Position numbers and translations under genes: made by a program
The notes under the pieces: model-generated
The model's database searches: none
Told to the model about the DNA's origin: nothing
What the model saw: only the letters and a program-made list of their open reading frames with translations
Origin: Erwinia typographi
Lineage (GTDB): Bacteria; Pseudomonadota; Gammaproteobacteria; Enterobacterales; Enterobacteriaceae
NCBI RefSeq assembly: GCF_000773975.1
Contig: NZ_JRUQ01000004.1
Span: forward strand, 33,700 to 97,699
Length of the DNA stretch: 64,000 nucleotides
Direction: 5' to 3'
Part shown: positions 28,261 to 36,900 of the stretch, in pieces
Position numbering within the stretch: position 1 is the stretch's first letter
Layout: each line of letters starts with the position of its first letter

Positions 28261-29964
28261 ATGAAATCATCACACCTTAATGCCGAACAAAATGGGATCA
28301 GTTTCTGGCAGCATTTGCGACTGGTTCCCCTCTTCTCCGCGATCCTTGGCGGCATCCTGCTGTTGTTCGCCCTTTGTATCGCGATGGCGAGCTACTTTCT
28401 TATCCAGAGCAACCAGTCGCTGCAGGATGTTACGGAAGAAATTCAGGTCCGCATGGCTATCTCCAACAGCTCAAACCATTTACGCACCGCGCGCCTGAAC
28501 GTGATCCACGCGGGCGCTTCCGCGCGCATCGGCGAAATGGACGCCTTCAACGATAATCTCAAACAGACTGAGAAGCGGATTCAGCAGGCGTCCGACAGCT
28601 TTACCGCCTATCTTAACCGTCGGGTTAAAACCCCTGCTGACCAGGCTCTTGATGCCGAACTGAAGACCCGGTTCGATGCCTATGTGGCTCAGGGGCTGTC
28701 ACCGATGGTGAAAAGCGCCAAAGATGGCAGTTTTGAGGGTGTGATTGCCCAGGAAACGGATTACACCCGCAAGCTGGACGATGCCTACAACGCCGTTTTA
28801 TTAAAAGCTATCGCCATCCGCACCCAGCGCGCCGATATGATTAATCAGGAAGCGGCGGCGCAAACCCGGCTTGGCTTTATTATGATGGCCTGCGCCTTTG
28901 CGGCAGCCCTGCTGCTGACGCTGACAACCTTTATCTTCCTGCGTCGGGTGGTGATCACGCCGCTGCGCCAGGCCGTCGACAGGATTGAGCATATCTCCCG
29001 TGGCGATTTGACCGCCCCACTGCAAAGTTGGGGACGCAGCGAAATCGGCACGCTGGGCAGCAATCTGCAAATCATGCAGCAGTCGCTGGTTAAAACGGTT
29101 GGGGTGGTACGGGAAGGTGCCGTGGCTATCTATCAAGGCGCCAGTGAGATCTCTGCCGGTAATACCGATCTCTCCTCGCGGACCGAACAGCAGGCCGCCG
29201 CGCTGGAAGAGACGGCAGCCAGCATGGAGCAACTGACCGCCACGGTGAAACAGAATGCGGAAAATGCCCATCACGCCAGCCAGCTCGCCGCCGATGCCTC
29301 CGGCAAAGCCCGCCAGGGCGGTGACATTGTCTCCGGCGTGATTGGCACCATGAATAATATCTCCACCAGCTCGAAGAAAATTGCTGAAATCACCACGGTG
29401 ATCAACAGCATTGCTTTCCAGACCAATATCCTCGCGCTGAACGCAGCGGTAGAGGCAGCCAGGGCGGGTGAACAGGGGCGCGGCTTTGCGGTGGTCGCCA
29501 GTGAAGTCCGCAGCCTGGCGCAGCGCAGCGCCGGAGCGGCGAAAGAGATTGAAGGATTGATTGCAGAATCGGTTGACCTGATCGGTAAGGGGTCTTCGCA
29601 AGTAGGAAACGCGGGGGAGACCATGACCGACATCGTCGATGCGGTACGCCGCGTGACGGATATCATGGCCGAAATTGCCGCAGCCTCCGATGAGCAAAGC
29701 CGGGGCATTCAGCAGGTCAGCCTGGCCGTAACCGAGATGGATAACGTTACCCAGCAGAACGCCGCGCTGGTGGAAGAAGCTTCCGCCGCGGCATCTTCTC
29801 TGGAGGAGCAGGCTTCACGCCTGACGCAGGCCGTCGCCGCCTTCCACCTGAGCGACGGTGCGCGGGACCACCCCACTCAGCCGTCCCTGACCAGCCGGCC
29901 AAAGGCGCTGCCGGTGCCCGGCCGCCCGGTGTTGGCCAGCAGCGAGAATTGGGAAACATTCTGA
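28261..29964 (+). CDS. Methyl-accepting chemotaxis protein
   Basis: 567 residues. It has a first membrane segment (about 21-48), a periplasmic four-helix ligand domain, a second membrane segment (about 203-226), a HAMP domain and a cytoplasmic signalling hairpin whose tip is [29 protein letters not shown]. The C-terminal pentapeptide NWETF is the docking site for CheR and CheB, so this is a high-abundance, methylation-competent receptor of the Tsr/Tar/Trg type. The ligand cannot be told from sequence. It is inserted between rcsA and dsrB, where E. coli has no gene, and it carries a FliA-type promoter. Confidence 0.95.
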   Translation: MKSSHLNAEQNGISFWQHLRLVPLFSAILGGILLLFALCIAMASYFLIQSNQSLQDVTEEIQVRMAISNSSNHLRTARLNVIHAGASARIGEMDAFNDNLKQTEKRIQQASDSFTAYLNRRVKTPADQALDAELKTRFDAYVAQGLSPMVKSAKDGSFEGVIAQETDYTRKLDDAYNAVLLKAIAIRTQRADMINQEAAAQTRLGFIMMACAFAAALLLTLTTFIFLRRVVITPLRQAVDRIEHISRGDLTAPLQSWGRSEIGTLGSNLQIMQQSLVKTVGVVREGAVAIYQGASEISAGNTDLSSRTEQQAAALEETAASMEQLTATVKQNAENAHHASQLAADASGKARQGGDIVSGVIGTMNNISTSSKKIAEITTVINSIAFQTNILALNAAVEAARAGEQGRGFAVVASEVRSLAQRSAGAAKEIEGLIAESVDLIGKGSSQVGNAGETMTDIVDAVRRVTDIMAEIAAASDEQSRGIQQVSLAVTEMDNVTQQNAALVEEASAAASSLEEQASRLTQAVAAFHLSDGARDHPTQPSLTSRPKALPVPGRPVLASSENWETF

Positions 29965-29973
29965 GGTGATAAA

Positions 29974-30003
29974 AAAACGGGTGGAATTTCTTCCGCCCGT
30001 TTT
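29974..30003 (+). terminator. Terminator of the chemoreceptor gene
   Basis: AACGGG/GGAA pairs with TTCC/CCCGTT around TTTC, with one G-T pair in the stem, and runs into TTTT. It begins 10 bases after the stop codon. Confidence 0.75.
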
Positions 30004-30052
30004 CAGGATTTGCACGAATTTATCCAGCTGGATCGCTCCGCCCGGATTGCGG

Positions 30053-30247
30053 TCACGCTTCAGGATGGGGTTCGACAAAGATGCCATCGTCGTGGCCTTT
30101 CTCGTTAAAAAACCAGACCCCCATCGGGTAATCTTCCAGTGACACCAGAAACATCGTCCCCTCGCTGAAAGTTTCCACGGCCAGCACTTTTCCCGGGCGG
30201 CGCGGCCCGCCGTCCGTTTTGACCGTCACCCGATCGTTCACTTTCAT
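30053..30247 (-). CDS. dsrB: DsrB, small RpoS-regulon protein
   Basis: 64 residues, nearly identical to E. coli DsrB over [20 protein letters not shown] and the segment [15 protein letters not shown]. It is probably a small beta-barrel protein; function unknown. The ribosome site is AGAGGGGAATGCC. The position between rcsA and yodD is conserved with E. coli. Confidence 0.95.
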   Translation of the reverse strand: MKVNDRVTVKTDGGPRRPGKVLAVETFSEGTMFLVSLEDYPMGVWFFNEKGHDDGIFVEPHPEA

Positions 30248-30384
30248 GGCATTCCCCTCTTATTCAATGCGCTAAGTTTAACTGAAATCGCCCTTTTTAG
30301 CAGGGGAGTTGGCGCCGGCTTTTTTTCACTTTCTTAACGTTTCACGATGAGACTTCTGACAGGGAAGACGCATACACTCTCCTC

Positions 30385-30461
30385 ACTGCACCAACCCCAA
30401 AGGTGCAGTCAACCTAAAAAGTAACAAGGATTTTTGCCCGCGCAGCGCGGGCTTTTTTTTT
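30385..30461 (+). ncRNA. Candidate small RNA between dsrB and yodD
   Basis: About 77 nt with the layout of an Hfq-type small RNA. A 5' hairpin pairs ACTGCACC (30385-30392) with GGTGCAGT (30402-30409), followed by an A-rich single-stranded linker. A strong 3' terminator (GCCCGCGC-A-GCGCGGGC) then runs into nine T (30453-30461). A -10-like TACACT at 30373-30378 would place the 5' end at the base of the first hairpin; the -35 is weak. No ORF lies upstream of this terminator, so it cannot be ending a gene. I do not recognise it as a named RNA, and in E. coli the same gap is too short to hold it. Confidence 0.55.
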
Positions 30462-30538
30462 ACCTGCCGATCTCCTTCCCGCCCATTTTCCTCATGCCAT
30501 CTATACTTAGTGCAAACGATCATCTGAGGATATCCGTT

Positions 30539-30772
30539 ATGACTACGGCAAAAGAGTACAGTGAGAACGTTCAGCGTGAGGTTAATATCGACGTTGAAGC
30601 TTTACTGGAAGCGATTCACTCGCGCTCAGGCGGCGAGGTGAAAGAGTTTATGGACGCTGAGCATGCGCATACGGTCAAAGTAGATGGCCGGGAGTACCAC
30701 TCCTACACCGAGCTGGCCGATGCTTTTGAACTTGATATCCGGGATTTCTCCGTGACGGAAGTTAACCGCTAA
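30539..30772 (+). CDS. yodD: YodD, stress-induced small protein
   Basis: 77 residues. It matches E. coli YodD at both ends (TAKEYSENVQREVNIDVEAL; REYHSYTELADAFELDIRDF; SVTEVNR). E. coli YodD is induced by peroxide, acid and cadmium; its molecular role is unknown. The ATG at 30539 has GAGGATATCC upstream; a longer frame from 30434 runs through the small RNA terminator and is rejected. Its stop codon overlaps the T tract of the convergent dsrA gene. Confidence 0.92.
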   Translation: MTTAKEYSENVQREVNIDVEALLEAIHSRSGGEVKEFMDAEHAHTVKVDGREYHSYTELADAFELDIRDFSVTEVNR

Positions 30773-30847
30773 AAAAAATCCCGGCTAATTAGCCGGGAAT
30801 GAAAAATTCATACAATGAAATTCGTTACACAGGAAATTCTCTGACAT
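30771..30847 (-). ncRNA. dsrA: DsrA small RNA
   Basis: On the minus strand the segment ATTTCCTGTGTAACGAATTT differs from the E. coli DsrA rpoS-pairing region by one missing G. It is followed by a short hairpin, TTTTCATTCCC and a terminator (TCCCGGCTAATTAGCCGGGA plus eight T). E. coli DsrA has the same order and the same place between yodD and yedP, on the same strand. DsrA with Hfq opens the rpoS leader and blocks hns. Here the RNA is about 77 nt instead of 85-87, because the middle stem-loop, used on hns in E. coli, is shorter and different. The 5' end is inferred from the promoter. Confidence 0.85.
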
Positions 30848-30851
30848 CAAT

Positions 30852-30879
30852 AGAATAGCCGATTCAGGCCTTAAGACAA
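30852..30879 (-). promoter_or_regulatory. dsrA promoter
   Basis: TTGTCT, a 16-base spacer, then TATTCT on the minus strand, ending five to six bases before the inferred first base of DsrA. Confidence 0.6.
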
Positions 30880-31140
30880 CTCCGAAGATCCCGGCAAGGT
30901 TGTACAAGGCTTTATTTTTTGTACAAGGAAAAACTCATTTTACCGAGCGCGGACGCGCCCTGAGACGGTGTTCTTATTTTTCCGTCAGGTGCTCAACGCC
31001 AGCCTGCTTTTTAAGACTATTCCTGGTAAAAAGCGCCCTTCTGCCGCGACTTTCCCGGCAAATCATCATTCAGAGTGAACAGAGCGGGTTATACTTGATA
31101 ATCCTGCATTTTTTTGGGTGCTGAACGAGGAGGAAGGGTA

Positions 31141-31944
31141 ATGCCTGGGCTAAACGATCCGCTGATGATTGTGACAGATTTAGATGGCTCCCTACTCGAC
31201 CATCATACCTATGATTGGGAACCGGCCCGGACCTGGCTTGAGCGCCTGTCTGAGCGGAAGATCCCGGTGGTGATCTGCTCAAGTAAAACCGCTGCCGAGA
31301 TCCTGCCGCTACAGCGTCAGCTGGGCCTGAGCGGCGCGCCCTATATCGCCGAGAATGGCGCCATTGTCCAGTGGAGTGGATCGCATGAGGCGGCTCTCCT
31401 CCCGAGGAGTAAAAGCTACAGCGACATTTGCCAGACCCTGCAGAAACTCCGTGAGCGCTACCGGTTTAAATTCACCGGTTTCGCGGACGTTTCCGAAAAG
31501 GAAGTCGCCGAGTGGACCGGGTTGACGCCGCATGACGCCGCGCTGGCGAAAATGCGGGAAGGCTCGGAAAGCCTGATCTGGCGCGATACGGCCGAACAGT
31601 TCATCGCCTTTGAGCAGGCGCTGAGCGCTGAACAGCTTAGCCTTGTTCAGGGCGGGCGGTTCTGGAGCGTGATGAATCAGGGAGCGGGCAAAGGAGCGGC
31701 GCTGGCGTTTTTATTGCAGCATTTTCGCCACCCGCTTGGGCACCGTTGGGTCACGATTGGCCTGGGAGATGGTCCAAATGATGCCCCAATGCTGGATGAA
31801 GTTGATTTTGCCGTCATTATTAAAGGCTACAGTAAAACACCGGTCACGCTTCAGCGTGCAGATACGCAACACTTCTTTCGCAGTGCGCGCTTCGGTCCTG
31901 AAGGCTGGAGTGAGGGTCTGACGCACTTTATCCACCAGGATTAA
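31141..31944 (+). CDS. mpgP: Mannosyl/glucosyl-3-phosphoglycerate phosphatase (YedP)
   Basis: 267 residues, HAD superfamily Cof-like. Motif I is DLDGSLLD (about 13-20), motif II CSSKT, and motif IV GLGDGPNDAPML (about 204-215). The family removes phosphate from mannosyl- or glucosyl-3-phosphoglycerate. ATG 31141 follows GGAGGAAGGG; nine upstream codons are discarded. In E. coli the gene stands alone, but here a probable synthase follows 43 bases later, giving a complete two-step route to a glycosylglycerate solute. Confidence 0.9.
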   Translation: MPGLNDPLMIVTDLDGSLLDHHTYDWEPARTWLERLSERKIPVVICSSKTAAEILPLQRQLGLSGAPYIAENGAIVQWSGSHEAALLPRSKSYSDICQTLQKLRERYRFKFTGFADVSEKEVAEWTGLTPHDAALAKMREGSESLIWRDTAEQFIAFEQALSAEQLSLVQGGRFWSVMNQGAGKGAALAFLLQHFRHPLGHRWVTIGLGDGPNDAPMLDEVDFAVIIKGYSKTPVTLQRADTQHFFRSARFGPEGWSEGLTHFIHQD

Positions 31945-31987
31945 TTTTGAGCCTGCTCTTATTGGGCAGCGGCCAGAGGGGAATGCA

Positions 31988-33208
31988 ATGAGTGATTTTT
32001 TCCAGAACGGCGTGATTACCAACTTCCATAACCTCACCGGCCTGCCGGTTGAAGAGCTTGAGAAGGATCTGGTGCGTTTTGCTGAAAAGCGCCGGATGGC
32101 ACTGATTCTGCCGTCGCTGTTTTCCGAGCTGGAGGGGCCTGCACTGAGTCATATTGTCGATGAGCTGGCTAAAGTCCCCTATCTTGAGGAAATTGTTATC
32201 GGGCTGGACCGGGCCGATCGCGAGCAGTTTCTCTATGCGCGAGAGTTTTTCTCCCGTCTGCCGCAGCGCCATCGCATTTTGTGGAACGATGGTCCGCGAC
32301 TTAAGGCGCTGGATGCCGAACTGGATAAGGAAGGACTCTCCCCTACTCAGCCCGGCAAAGGACGCAACGTCTGGTTCTGCACCGGCTACACGCTCGCCTC
32401 CGACAAGTCCTCCTGCGTGGCGCTACACGATTGCGATATCGTCACCTATGAGCGTGGAATGCTTGCCCGTCTGCTTTACCCCCTGGCTAACCCCGCCTTT
32501 CAGTACGAGTTCTGCAAAGGCTTTTATGCCCGAGTGGCCGATAACAAATTGAATGGTCGCGTAGGCCGTTTGCTGGTCGGTCCGCTGTTGCGCTCGCTGC
32601 AAAAGGTGTACGGACACTCCGAGTATCTTGATTATCTCACCAGCTTTCGCTATCCGCTGTCTGGCGAATTTGCTATGCGCACCCACGTACTCAACGGCAT
32701 TAAGATCCCGGGTGACTGGGGACTGGAAATTGGCGTGCTGTCTGAAATCTACCGTAACTACACCACGCGGCAAAGTTGCCAGGTCGAAATTGCCGACAAT
32801 TACGATCATAAACATCAGCCGCTGTCCGAAGAGGATGGCACCGGCGGGCTGCGCAGGATGAGTAATGACATTGTGCAGTCGCTGCTGCGAAAAATGGCCA
32901 CGATGGGCGTCAATATCACCAGCGATTCCTTCCGCGTGCTGAAAGCGACCTACTACCGCAATGCGCTGGATATGATGGAAGTGTACAGCCATGAAGCGGC
33001 GATGAACGGCCTGAAGTTCGACCAGCACGCTGAAGAGGCGGCGGTTGAGATGTTCACCCAGTCGATTCTGGATGCGGGGCAGTCGTTTATTGAACGTCCG
33101 AACGAAAAGCCTTTTATTCCGAGCTGGAGCCGCGTGCAGTCTGCTTTCCCTGACATCCTGCGGCGGATCTATGAAGCGGTTGAAGAGGATAACGCCGGCA
33201 ACGTTTAG
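31988..33208 (+). CDS. gpgS: Probable glucosyl-3-phosphoglycerate synthase
   Basis: 406 residues, GT81-like. It has RRMALILPSLFSELEGPAL near the N-terminus, the nucleotide-sugar metal motif in ALHDCDIVTYERGMLARLLY (DCD, about 147-149), and a GDWGLEIGVLSEIYRN segment. The family transfers glucose from a nucleotide sugar to 3-phosphoglycerate. Alpha-glucosylglycerate is a known compatible solute in Erwinia chrysanthemi (Dickeya). Pairing with the phosphatase supports the call. The symbol rests on family resemblance; mannosyl specificity is the alternative. Its stop overlaps the convergent dgcQ stop by three bases. Confidence 0.78.
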   Translation: MSDFFQNGVITNFHNLTGLPVEELEKDLVRFAEKRRMALILPSLFSELEGPALSHIVDELAKVPYLEEIVIGLDRADREQFLYAREFFSRLPQRHRILWNDGPRLKALDAELDKEGLSPTQPGKGRNVWFCTGYTLASDKSSCVALHDCDIVTYERGMLARLLYPLANPAFQYEFCKGFYARVADNKLNGRVGRLLVGPLLRSLQKVYGHSEYLDYLTSFRYPLSGEFAMRTHVLNGIKIPGDWGLEIGVLSEIYRNYTTRQSCQVEIADNYDHKHQPLSEEDGTGGLRRMSNDIVQSLLRKMATMGVNITSDSFRVLKATYYRNALDMMEVYSHEAAMNGLKFDQHAEEAAVEMFTQSILDAGQSFIERPNEKPFIPSWSRVQSAFPDILRRIYEAVEEDNAGNV

Positions 33209-34860
33209 CCTTCGGCGCAGACACGATTGCGGCCTGTGGTTTTCGCCAGATAAAGCCTGCCGTCGGCGACCGATTGCAGGCTTTCAAACGGGTATTTCCC
33301 CTGCTCGTCGCTGGAAGACACGCCAAGAGAGACGGTGACGGTAAGCTGCTGGTTGCCGTCCGTCAGCACATGCTGGCTGGCAAGCTTGCGTCTGACCCGC
33401 TCCGCCACGTTCACCGCCTCCTTCAGGCCGGTGTCCGGTAAAACAATGCAAAACTCTTCGCCACCGATCCGCCCCACCACATCCTGAGAACGAATAGCCG
33501 ACTGGATAGCCCTTGCAGCCTGCGTTAATACCCGGTCGCCGGTCTGATGACCATAGAGATCGTTCACCGATTTGAAACGGTCCAGATCGAGTTGGATCAC
33601 CGAGAAAGGACGCTGGCTGGTCTGAGCCTGTTTGGCAAGATGTTCCGCACGGTCAAAGAAGGCCCCGCGGCTCAGAAGCCTGGTGAGGTTGTCGTAGTTA
33701 GCCCGCCAGCTCAGCGAGTTTTGCAGCGTCAGCATACGGCTAATCAGGCGAATAATAAGCTGGTGAGAAAACACCAGCGCCACGCTGAACATCAGCCATA
33801 TCAGCGCCAGCACGACTGAGGCGCGCCCGGCATCGCCGCGCGCGCCCTCACGTAAAGTCTGTATATTGACCATTACCGATCCGAAATGCTGATTTTGGGT
33901 CCAGGTAACGAATCTCGTGCCCAAACGCAGCGTACCCTGCTGCCCTCCGGCAACCTCCGCAGCCAGCTTCTTCTCCTCTTCTGCGCTCAATTCCCGTGCT
34001 GGATCAGACGTCTCGTCAGTCATCGCTATCCGCTGCATGTGGCCATTGTAAAACAGCACATTGCCAGTCATACCTTTAGGTCGGGCCTGAAGCAGAAAGG
34101 ACCTGATCCGCTCAACCCTGAAATCCATCGCCAGCACGCCGTACCAGTGGCCGTTATCATCCACGGGCAGGCTGACGGTGATCACTTTTTCATCATTAAA
34201 CAGGCTTTGATAGAGATCGCTCCACGCCAACTTTCGCTGGGGGTTATAACTGGGCGACATCCCGGTAAAATAGGGGCGAGCAATCATTTTTGAATAGCTT
34301 TCAAACGCATGTGCATCGTTTAATGGCGGCGTTGAGCTCAGGTAAAAACCGGCGCGTGAAAGGTACCAAAGCCGGGAATGATAATTTCTGGAAGAATCCT
34401 GCAACTGGAGAATAGCGCTCATATCCATTGTCGCGCTCAGCTCATCCTCCAGCCGAAGCTGGTCGCCGCGTCCGAGCAAAGGATGCGTTTGTAGCCAGGC
34501 GTCAGAGACGCCGCTAATCGGCATACTCCGCTGCGCAGAATGCGAGAGACGCCACACCGGCTGGTGGCGGACCCGCTGAAACTGAGCGATCTCTTGCAGG
34601 GCATAGTTGCTGAGCACCGGCTGTTCTAACGAATGCTGGAGCATATTTCGGTAGAAATGGAGTTCATCAATGCTTCGCTGTCCCTGTCGCTCGACGCTGT
34701 TAGACAGGGTATTCAACCGGTCGCGCTGATCAACCTCATAGGCATCTTTAAGGATTAACGCCTCTCGCCAGGTCAGAGCCGTCAGAATCAGAAAAACAAC
34801 AAAGAAACAGCCATTCACCACCTTTTTAGGGGCAGTGGAACGCAGTCGGGATAAAATCAC
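33205..34860 (-). CDS. dgcQ: Diguanylate cyclase DgcQ (YedQ)
   Basis: 551 residues from the chosen start. It has a membrane segment near the N-terminus (GCFFVVFLILTALTW), a periplasmic CHASE7 sensor domain, a second membrane segment (about 340-365) and a GGDEF domain. The active motif is GGEEF at 466-470, and the inhibitory RxxD site (RSQD, 457-460) is present. It aligns along its length with E. coli DgcQ, which influences cellulose production and motility. I chose the GTG at 34860 because AGGAAG lies nine bases upstream; the frame is open upstream to a TTG at 34902. No terminator separates it from gpgS. Confidence 0.92.
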   Translation of the reverse strand: MILSRLRSTAPKKVVNGCFFVVFLILTALTWREALILKDAYEVDQRDRLNTLSNSVERQGQRSIDELHFYRNMLQHSLEQPVLSNYALQEIAQFQRVRHQPVWRLSHSAQRSMPISGVSDAWLQTHPLLGRGDQLRLEDELSATMDMSAILQLQDSSRNYHSRLWYLSRAGFYLSSTPPLNDAHAFESYSKMIARPYFTGMSPSYNPQRKLAWSDLYQSLFNDEKVITVSLPVDDNGHWYGVLAMDFRVERIRSFLLQARPKGMTGNVLFYNGHMQRIAMTDETSDPARELSAEEEKKLAAEVAGGQQGTLRLGTRFVTWTQNQHFGSVMVNIQTLREGARGDAGRASVVLALIWLMFSVALVFSHQLIIRLISRMLTLQNSLSWRANYDNLTRLLSRGAFFDRAEHLAKQAQTSQRPFSVIQLDLDRFKSVNDLYGHQTGDRVLTQAARAIQSAIRSQDVVGRIGGEEFCIVLPDTGLKEAVNVAERVRRKLASQHVLTDGNQQLTVTVSLGVSSSDEQGKYPFESLQSVADGRLYLAKTTGRNRVCAEG

Positions 34861-34958
34861 GCAGTCTGACTTCCTGAGGAGTAAAAAGGGGGGAACAACC
34901 AAGTGTAGAGGACGGCAACTGGCCGTGCCAGGAGGTGGATCAACTTTGCGAGGAAAAG

Positions 34959-34982
34959 CAGGACGAAACCGGCTTCGTCCTG
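34959..34982 (-). terminator. yodC terminator
   Basis: On the minus strand CAGGACGAA and TTCGTCCTG form a perfect 9-bp stem with a six-base loop, followed by CTTTTCC. It begins 10 bases after the yodC stop. Confidence 0.75.
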
Positions 34983-34991
34983 TTTCGGATG

Positions 34992-35171
34992 CTAGCCAGC
35001 AAGCTGGCTTTGCCCGGCAAGCAGCGGAGCAAGCTCCTCTTCCCTGAACGCCTCGCGCCTTACGCTGTAGCCATCATACCAACGACACTCAACCATACCG
35101 CTGGCGTAGCCTGTCACCACCATCGCCGGACCACCATTTTTAAGCTGGACTTCATCACTGACCATGATCAT
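34992..35171 (-). CDS. yodC: YodC, small conserved protein
   Basis: 59 residues, found by reading short frames. The protein begins MIMVSDEVQLKNGGPAMVVT and continues GYASGMVECRWYDGY, the core of E. coli YodC (60 residues, DUF2158 type, function unknown). ATG 35171 has GAGGTG six bases upstream; the ATG at 35165 is the alternative. It lies between dgcQ and yedI as in E. coli. Confidence 0.92.
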   Translation of the reverse strand: MIMVSDEVQLKNGGPAMVVTGYASGMVECRWYDGYSVRREAFREEELAPLLAGQSQLAG

Positions 35172-35300
35172 GACTCACCTCACAAGTTGGGTTAGCGGAC
35201 CTTATACCGGAACTTCAGGTATAGCAGGCGGGCCAGATTTATTCTGTTAATTAGTGGTAAAACTTATGTTAAATCACGTTAACTCATTCAAATTCAGGCA

Positions 35301-35333
35301 AATAAAAAGCGAGCAACCGGAATGACTCGCTTT
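35301..35333 (-). terminator. Terminator of the 44-residue gene
   Basis: On the minus strand AAAGCGAG and CTCGCTTT pair around a 12-base loop and run into TTATT. It begins about 26 bases after the stop codon at 35360. Confidence 0.75.
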
Positions 35334-35359
35334 AAAAGACCGCTGCTGGCGCGCTGGCG

Positions 35360-35494
35360 TCAGATTTTGCAGCCTTCACAATCCGCTTCATCGCTCAGAT
35401 CGGTTGGCACTTCACTGGCCTTTTTTTCCGCATTGGCTTCGGCCTGCTCCAGCTCAGCATCAATATCAAATTCAAAAATGTCGTCTTTCATCAT
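35360..35494 (-). CDS. Small acidic protein with C-terminal CxxC (44 residues)
   Basis: Reads MMKDDIFEFDIDAELEQAEA and ends in ADCEGCKI. About one third of residues are Asp or Glu. A GGGAGCA ribosome site precedes the ATG, and a clear terminator follows at 35301-35333, so the unit looks transcribed and translated. It lies 35 bases downstream of yedI on the same strand and may share its mRNA. The CEGC near the C-terminus could bind a metal or form a disulfide. I do not recognise the family. Confidence 0.65.
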   Translation of the reverse strand: MMKDDIFEFDIDAELEQAEANAEKKASEVPTDLSDEADCEGCKI

Positions 35495-35529
35495 TGCTCC
35501 CGTTTACTTAGCTTGCTAATAAGCTGCCT

Positions 35530-36441
35530 TTATACTGATTGCCCCCGCATTCTGGCAATCAAATTTACGACTAACAGCACAATCGACCCCACGATCAGTC
35601 CCAGCACCAGGTTAGCCAGATTGCTGAGCAGCGAAGCGATTAACCCGGAGAAATCTGCCGTAAGATGCTCAATGAAATGGTGGATAACCGGAACGCCGTG
35701 CGCAATGATGCCGCCGCCCACCAGGAACATCGCGAGGGTGCCTACCACGGTGAGGATTTTCATCAACCAGGGAGCAAGCGCCAGCAAGGCACCACCGGTT
35801 CCCCGCGCAACGGCTGACGTTTTCTGCTGTAGCCACAGGCCCAGATCGTCAATTTTCACAATGCAGGCTACGATGCCATATACGCCCACCGTGACCAGAA
35901 TAGCGATGCCGGCGAGGATCACCACTTGGTTCATCAACGGCGCTTCAGAGACAATGCCCAGGGTAATGGCCACAATCTCCGCCGAGAGAATAAAGTCAGT
36001 GCGGATGGCGCCCTTAACCTTCTTCTTCTCAAACTCGGCCGCGTTTTGCTGAGAAAGCTTTTTGATCCGCTGCTCTCTTGCCTCTGGGCTCTGTTCAGCC
36101 TTGTCTTTATGCAGGCTGTGCAGGACTTTCTCGAAGCCTTCATAGCAAAGATAAGCGCCGCCGACCATCAGCAGCGGCGTAATCGCCCACGGCGCCCAGG
36201 CGCTGATCACCAGCGCCAGCGGCACGAGGATCAGCTTATTGAGGAATGAGCCTTTCGCCACGCCCCACACCACCGGCAGTTCGCGATTAGCCTTAACGCC
36301 GCTAACCTGCTGAGCGTTTAACGACAGGTCGTCACCCAGCACCCCAGCGGTTTTCTTTGCCGCCACCTTACCCATTACCGAAATATCGTCCAGCAGCGTG
36401 GCAATATCATCCAACAGCGTCAGTAAGCTCGTTCCTGCCAA
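35530..36441 (-). CDS. yedI: Inner membrane protein YedI (DUF808)
   Basis: 303 residues. The N-terminal amphipathic part [20 protein letters not shown] and the [20 protein letters not shown] segment are the DUF808 signature. About six to eight membrane segments follow. Function unknown. It has the same neighbours as in E. coli (yodC and yedA). A 91-residue gene lies 11 bases upstream on the same strand, suggesting joint transcription. Confidence 0.93.
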   Translation of the reverse strand: MAGTSLLTLLDDIATLLDDISVMGKVAAKKTAGVLGDDLSLNAQQVSGVKANRELPVVWGVAKGSFLNKLILVPLALVISAWAPWAITPLLMVGGAYLCYEGFEKVLHSLHKDKAEQSPEAREQRIKKLSQQNAAEFEKKKVKGAIRTDFILSAEIVAITLGIVSEAPLMNQVVILAGIAILVTVGVYGIVACIVKIDDLGLWLQQKTSAVARGTGGALLALAPWLMKILTVVGTLAMFLVGGGIIAHGVPVIHHFIEHLTADFSGLIASLLSNLANLVLGLIVGSIVLLVVNLIARMRGQSV

Positions 36442-36452
36442 AATTCCGTTCC

Positions 36453-36728
36453 TTATTGTTGTTCATCATGCTGGCAACAGGGGCAAACCGCTATTTCAGT
36501 GACCGCCATATCAGCAATACCGTCACAGTCCCACTCAACCCGTACCGTTTGCCCTTCCGCCTGGTCATGATGTAAATATTTACTCACCGGGCTTTCGGTC
36601 ATGCCGGTAATCTCTTCGGTGGCGACCAGCCGCTCGCCAACAAAAATACGGGCGGTCGCTGCGGTGTTCACCATGCGCTCGCCGCTAATTTTATACAGCC
36701 GTCTTACCGTGAGTTTGATACTGGCCAT
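36453..36728 (-). CDS. Small protein with C-terminal CPCC motif
   Basis: 91 residues starting [20 protein letters not shown], with an apparently beta-rich middle and the ending [12 protein letters not shown]. The CPCC plus His could form a metal site. It is 11 bases upstream of yedI on the same strand, so the two are probably co-transcribed; E. coli has no gene here. The family was not recognised. Confidence 0.65.
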   Translation of the reverse strand: MASIKLTVRRLYKISGERMVNTAATARIFVGERLVATEEITGMTESPVSKYLHHDQAEGQTVRVEWDCDGIADMAVTEIAVCPCCQHDEQQ

Positions 36729-36900
36729 GGATTACCCTGTCGGGAGATGTTAAAGAGTGTGATCTAACCAATTATGAACGAGGGATGCAACTTGTGTGAC
36801 CAGAATCGTCTTTCTGTGAAAAGAAAAGCCGCTGCTCATCTGGTTGAAACTTTTTTTTAGCGTTAAGTTAACCACCCCATAACAGGATGTGAGAGTGATT

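Noticed and set aside
30434..30538. Longer N-terminal extension of yodD
   Set aside because: It would run through the small RNA terminator stem; the E. coli-like start at 30539 has a good ribosome site.
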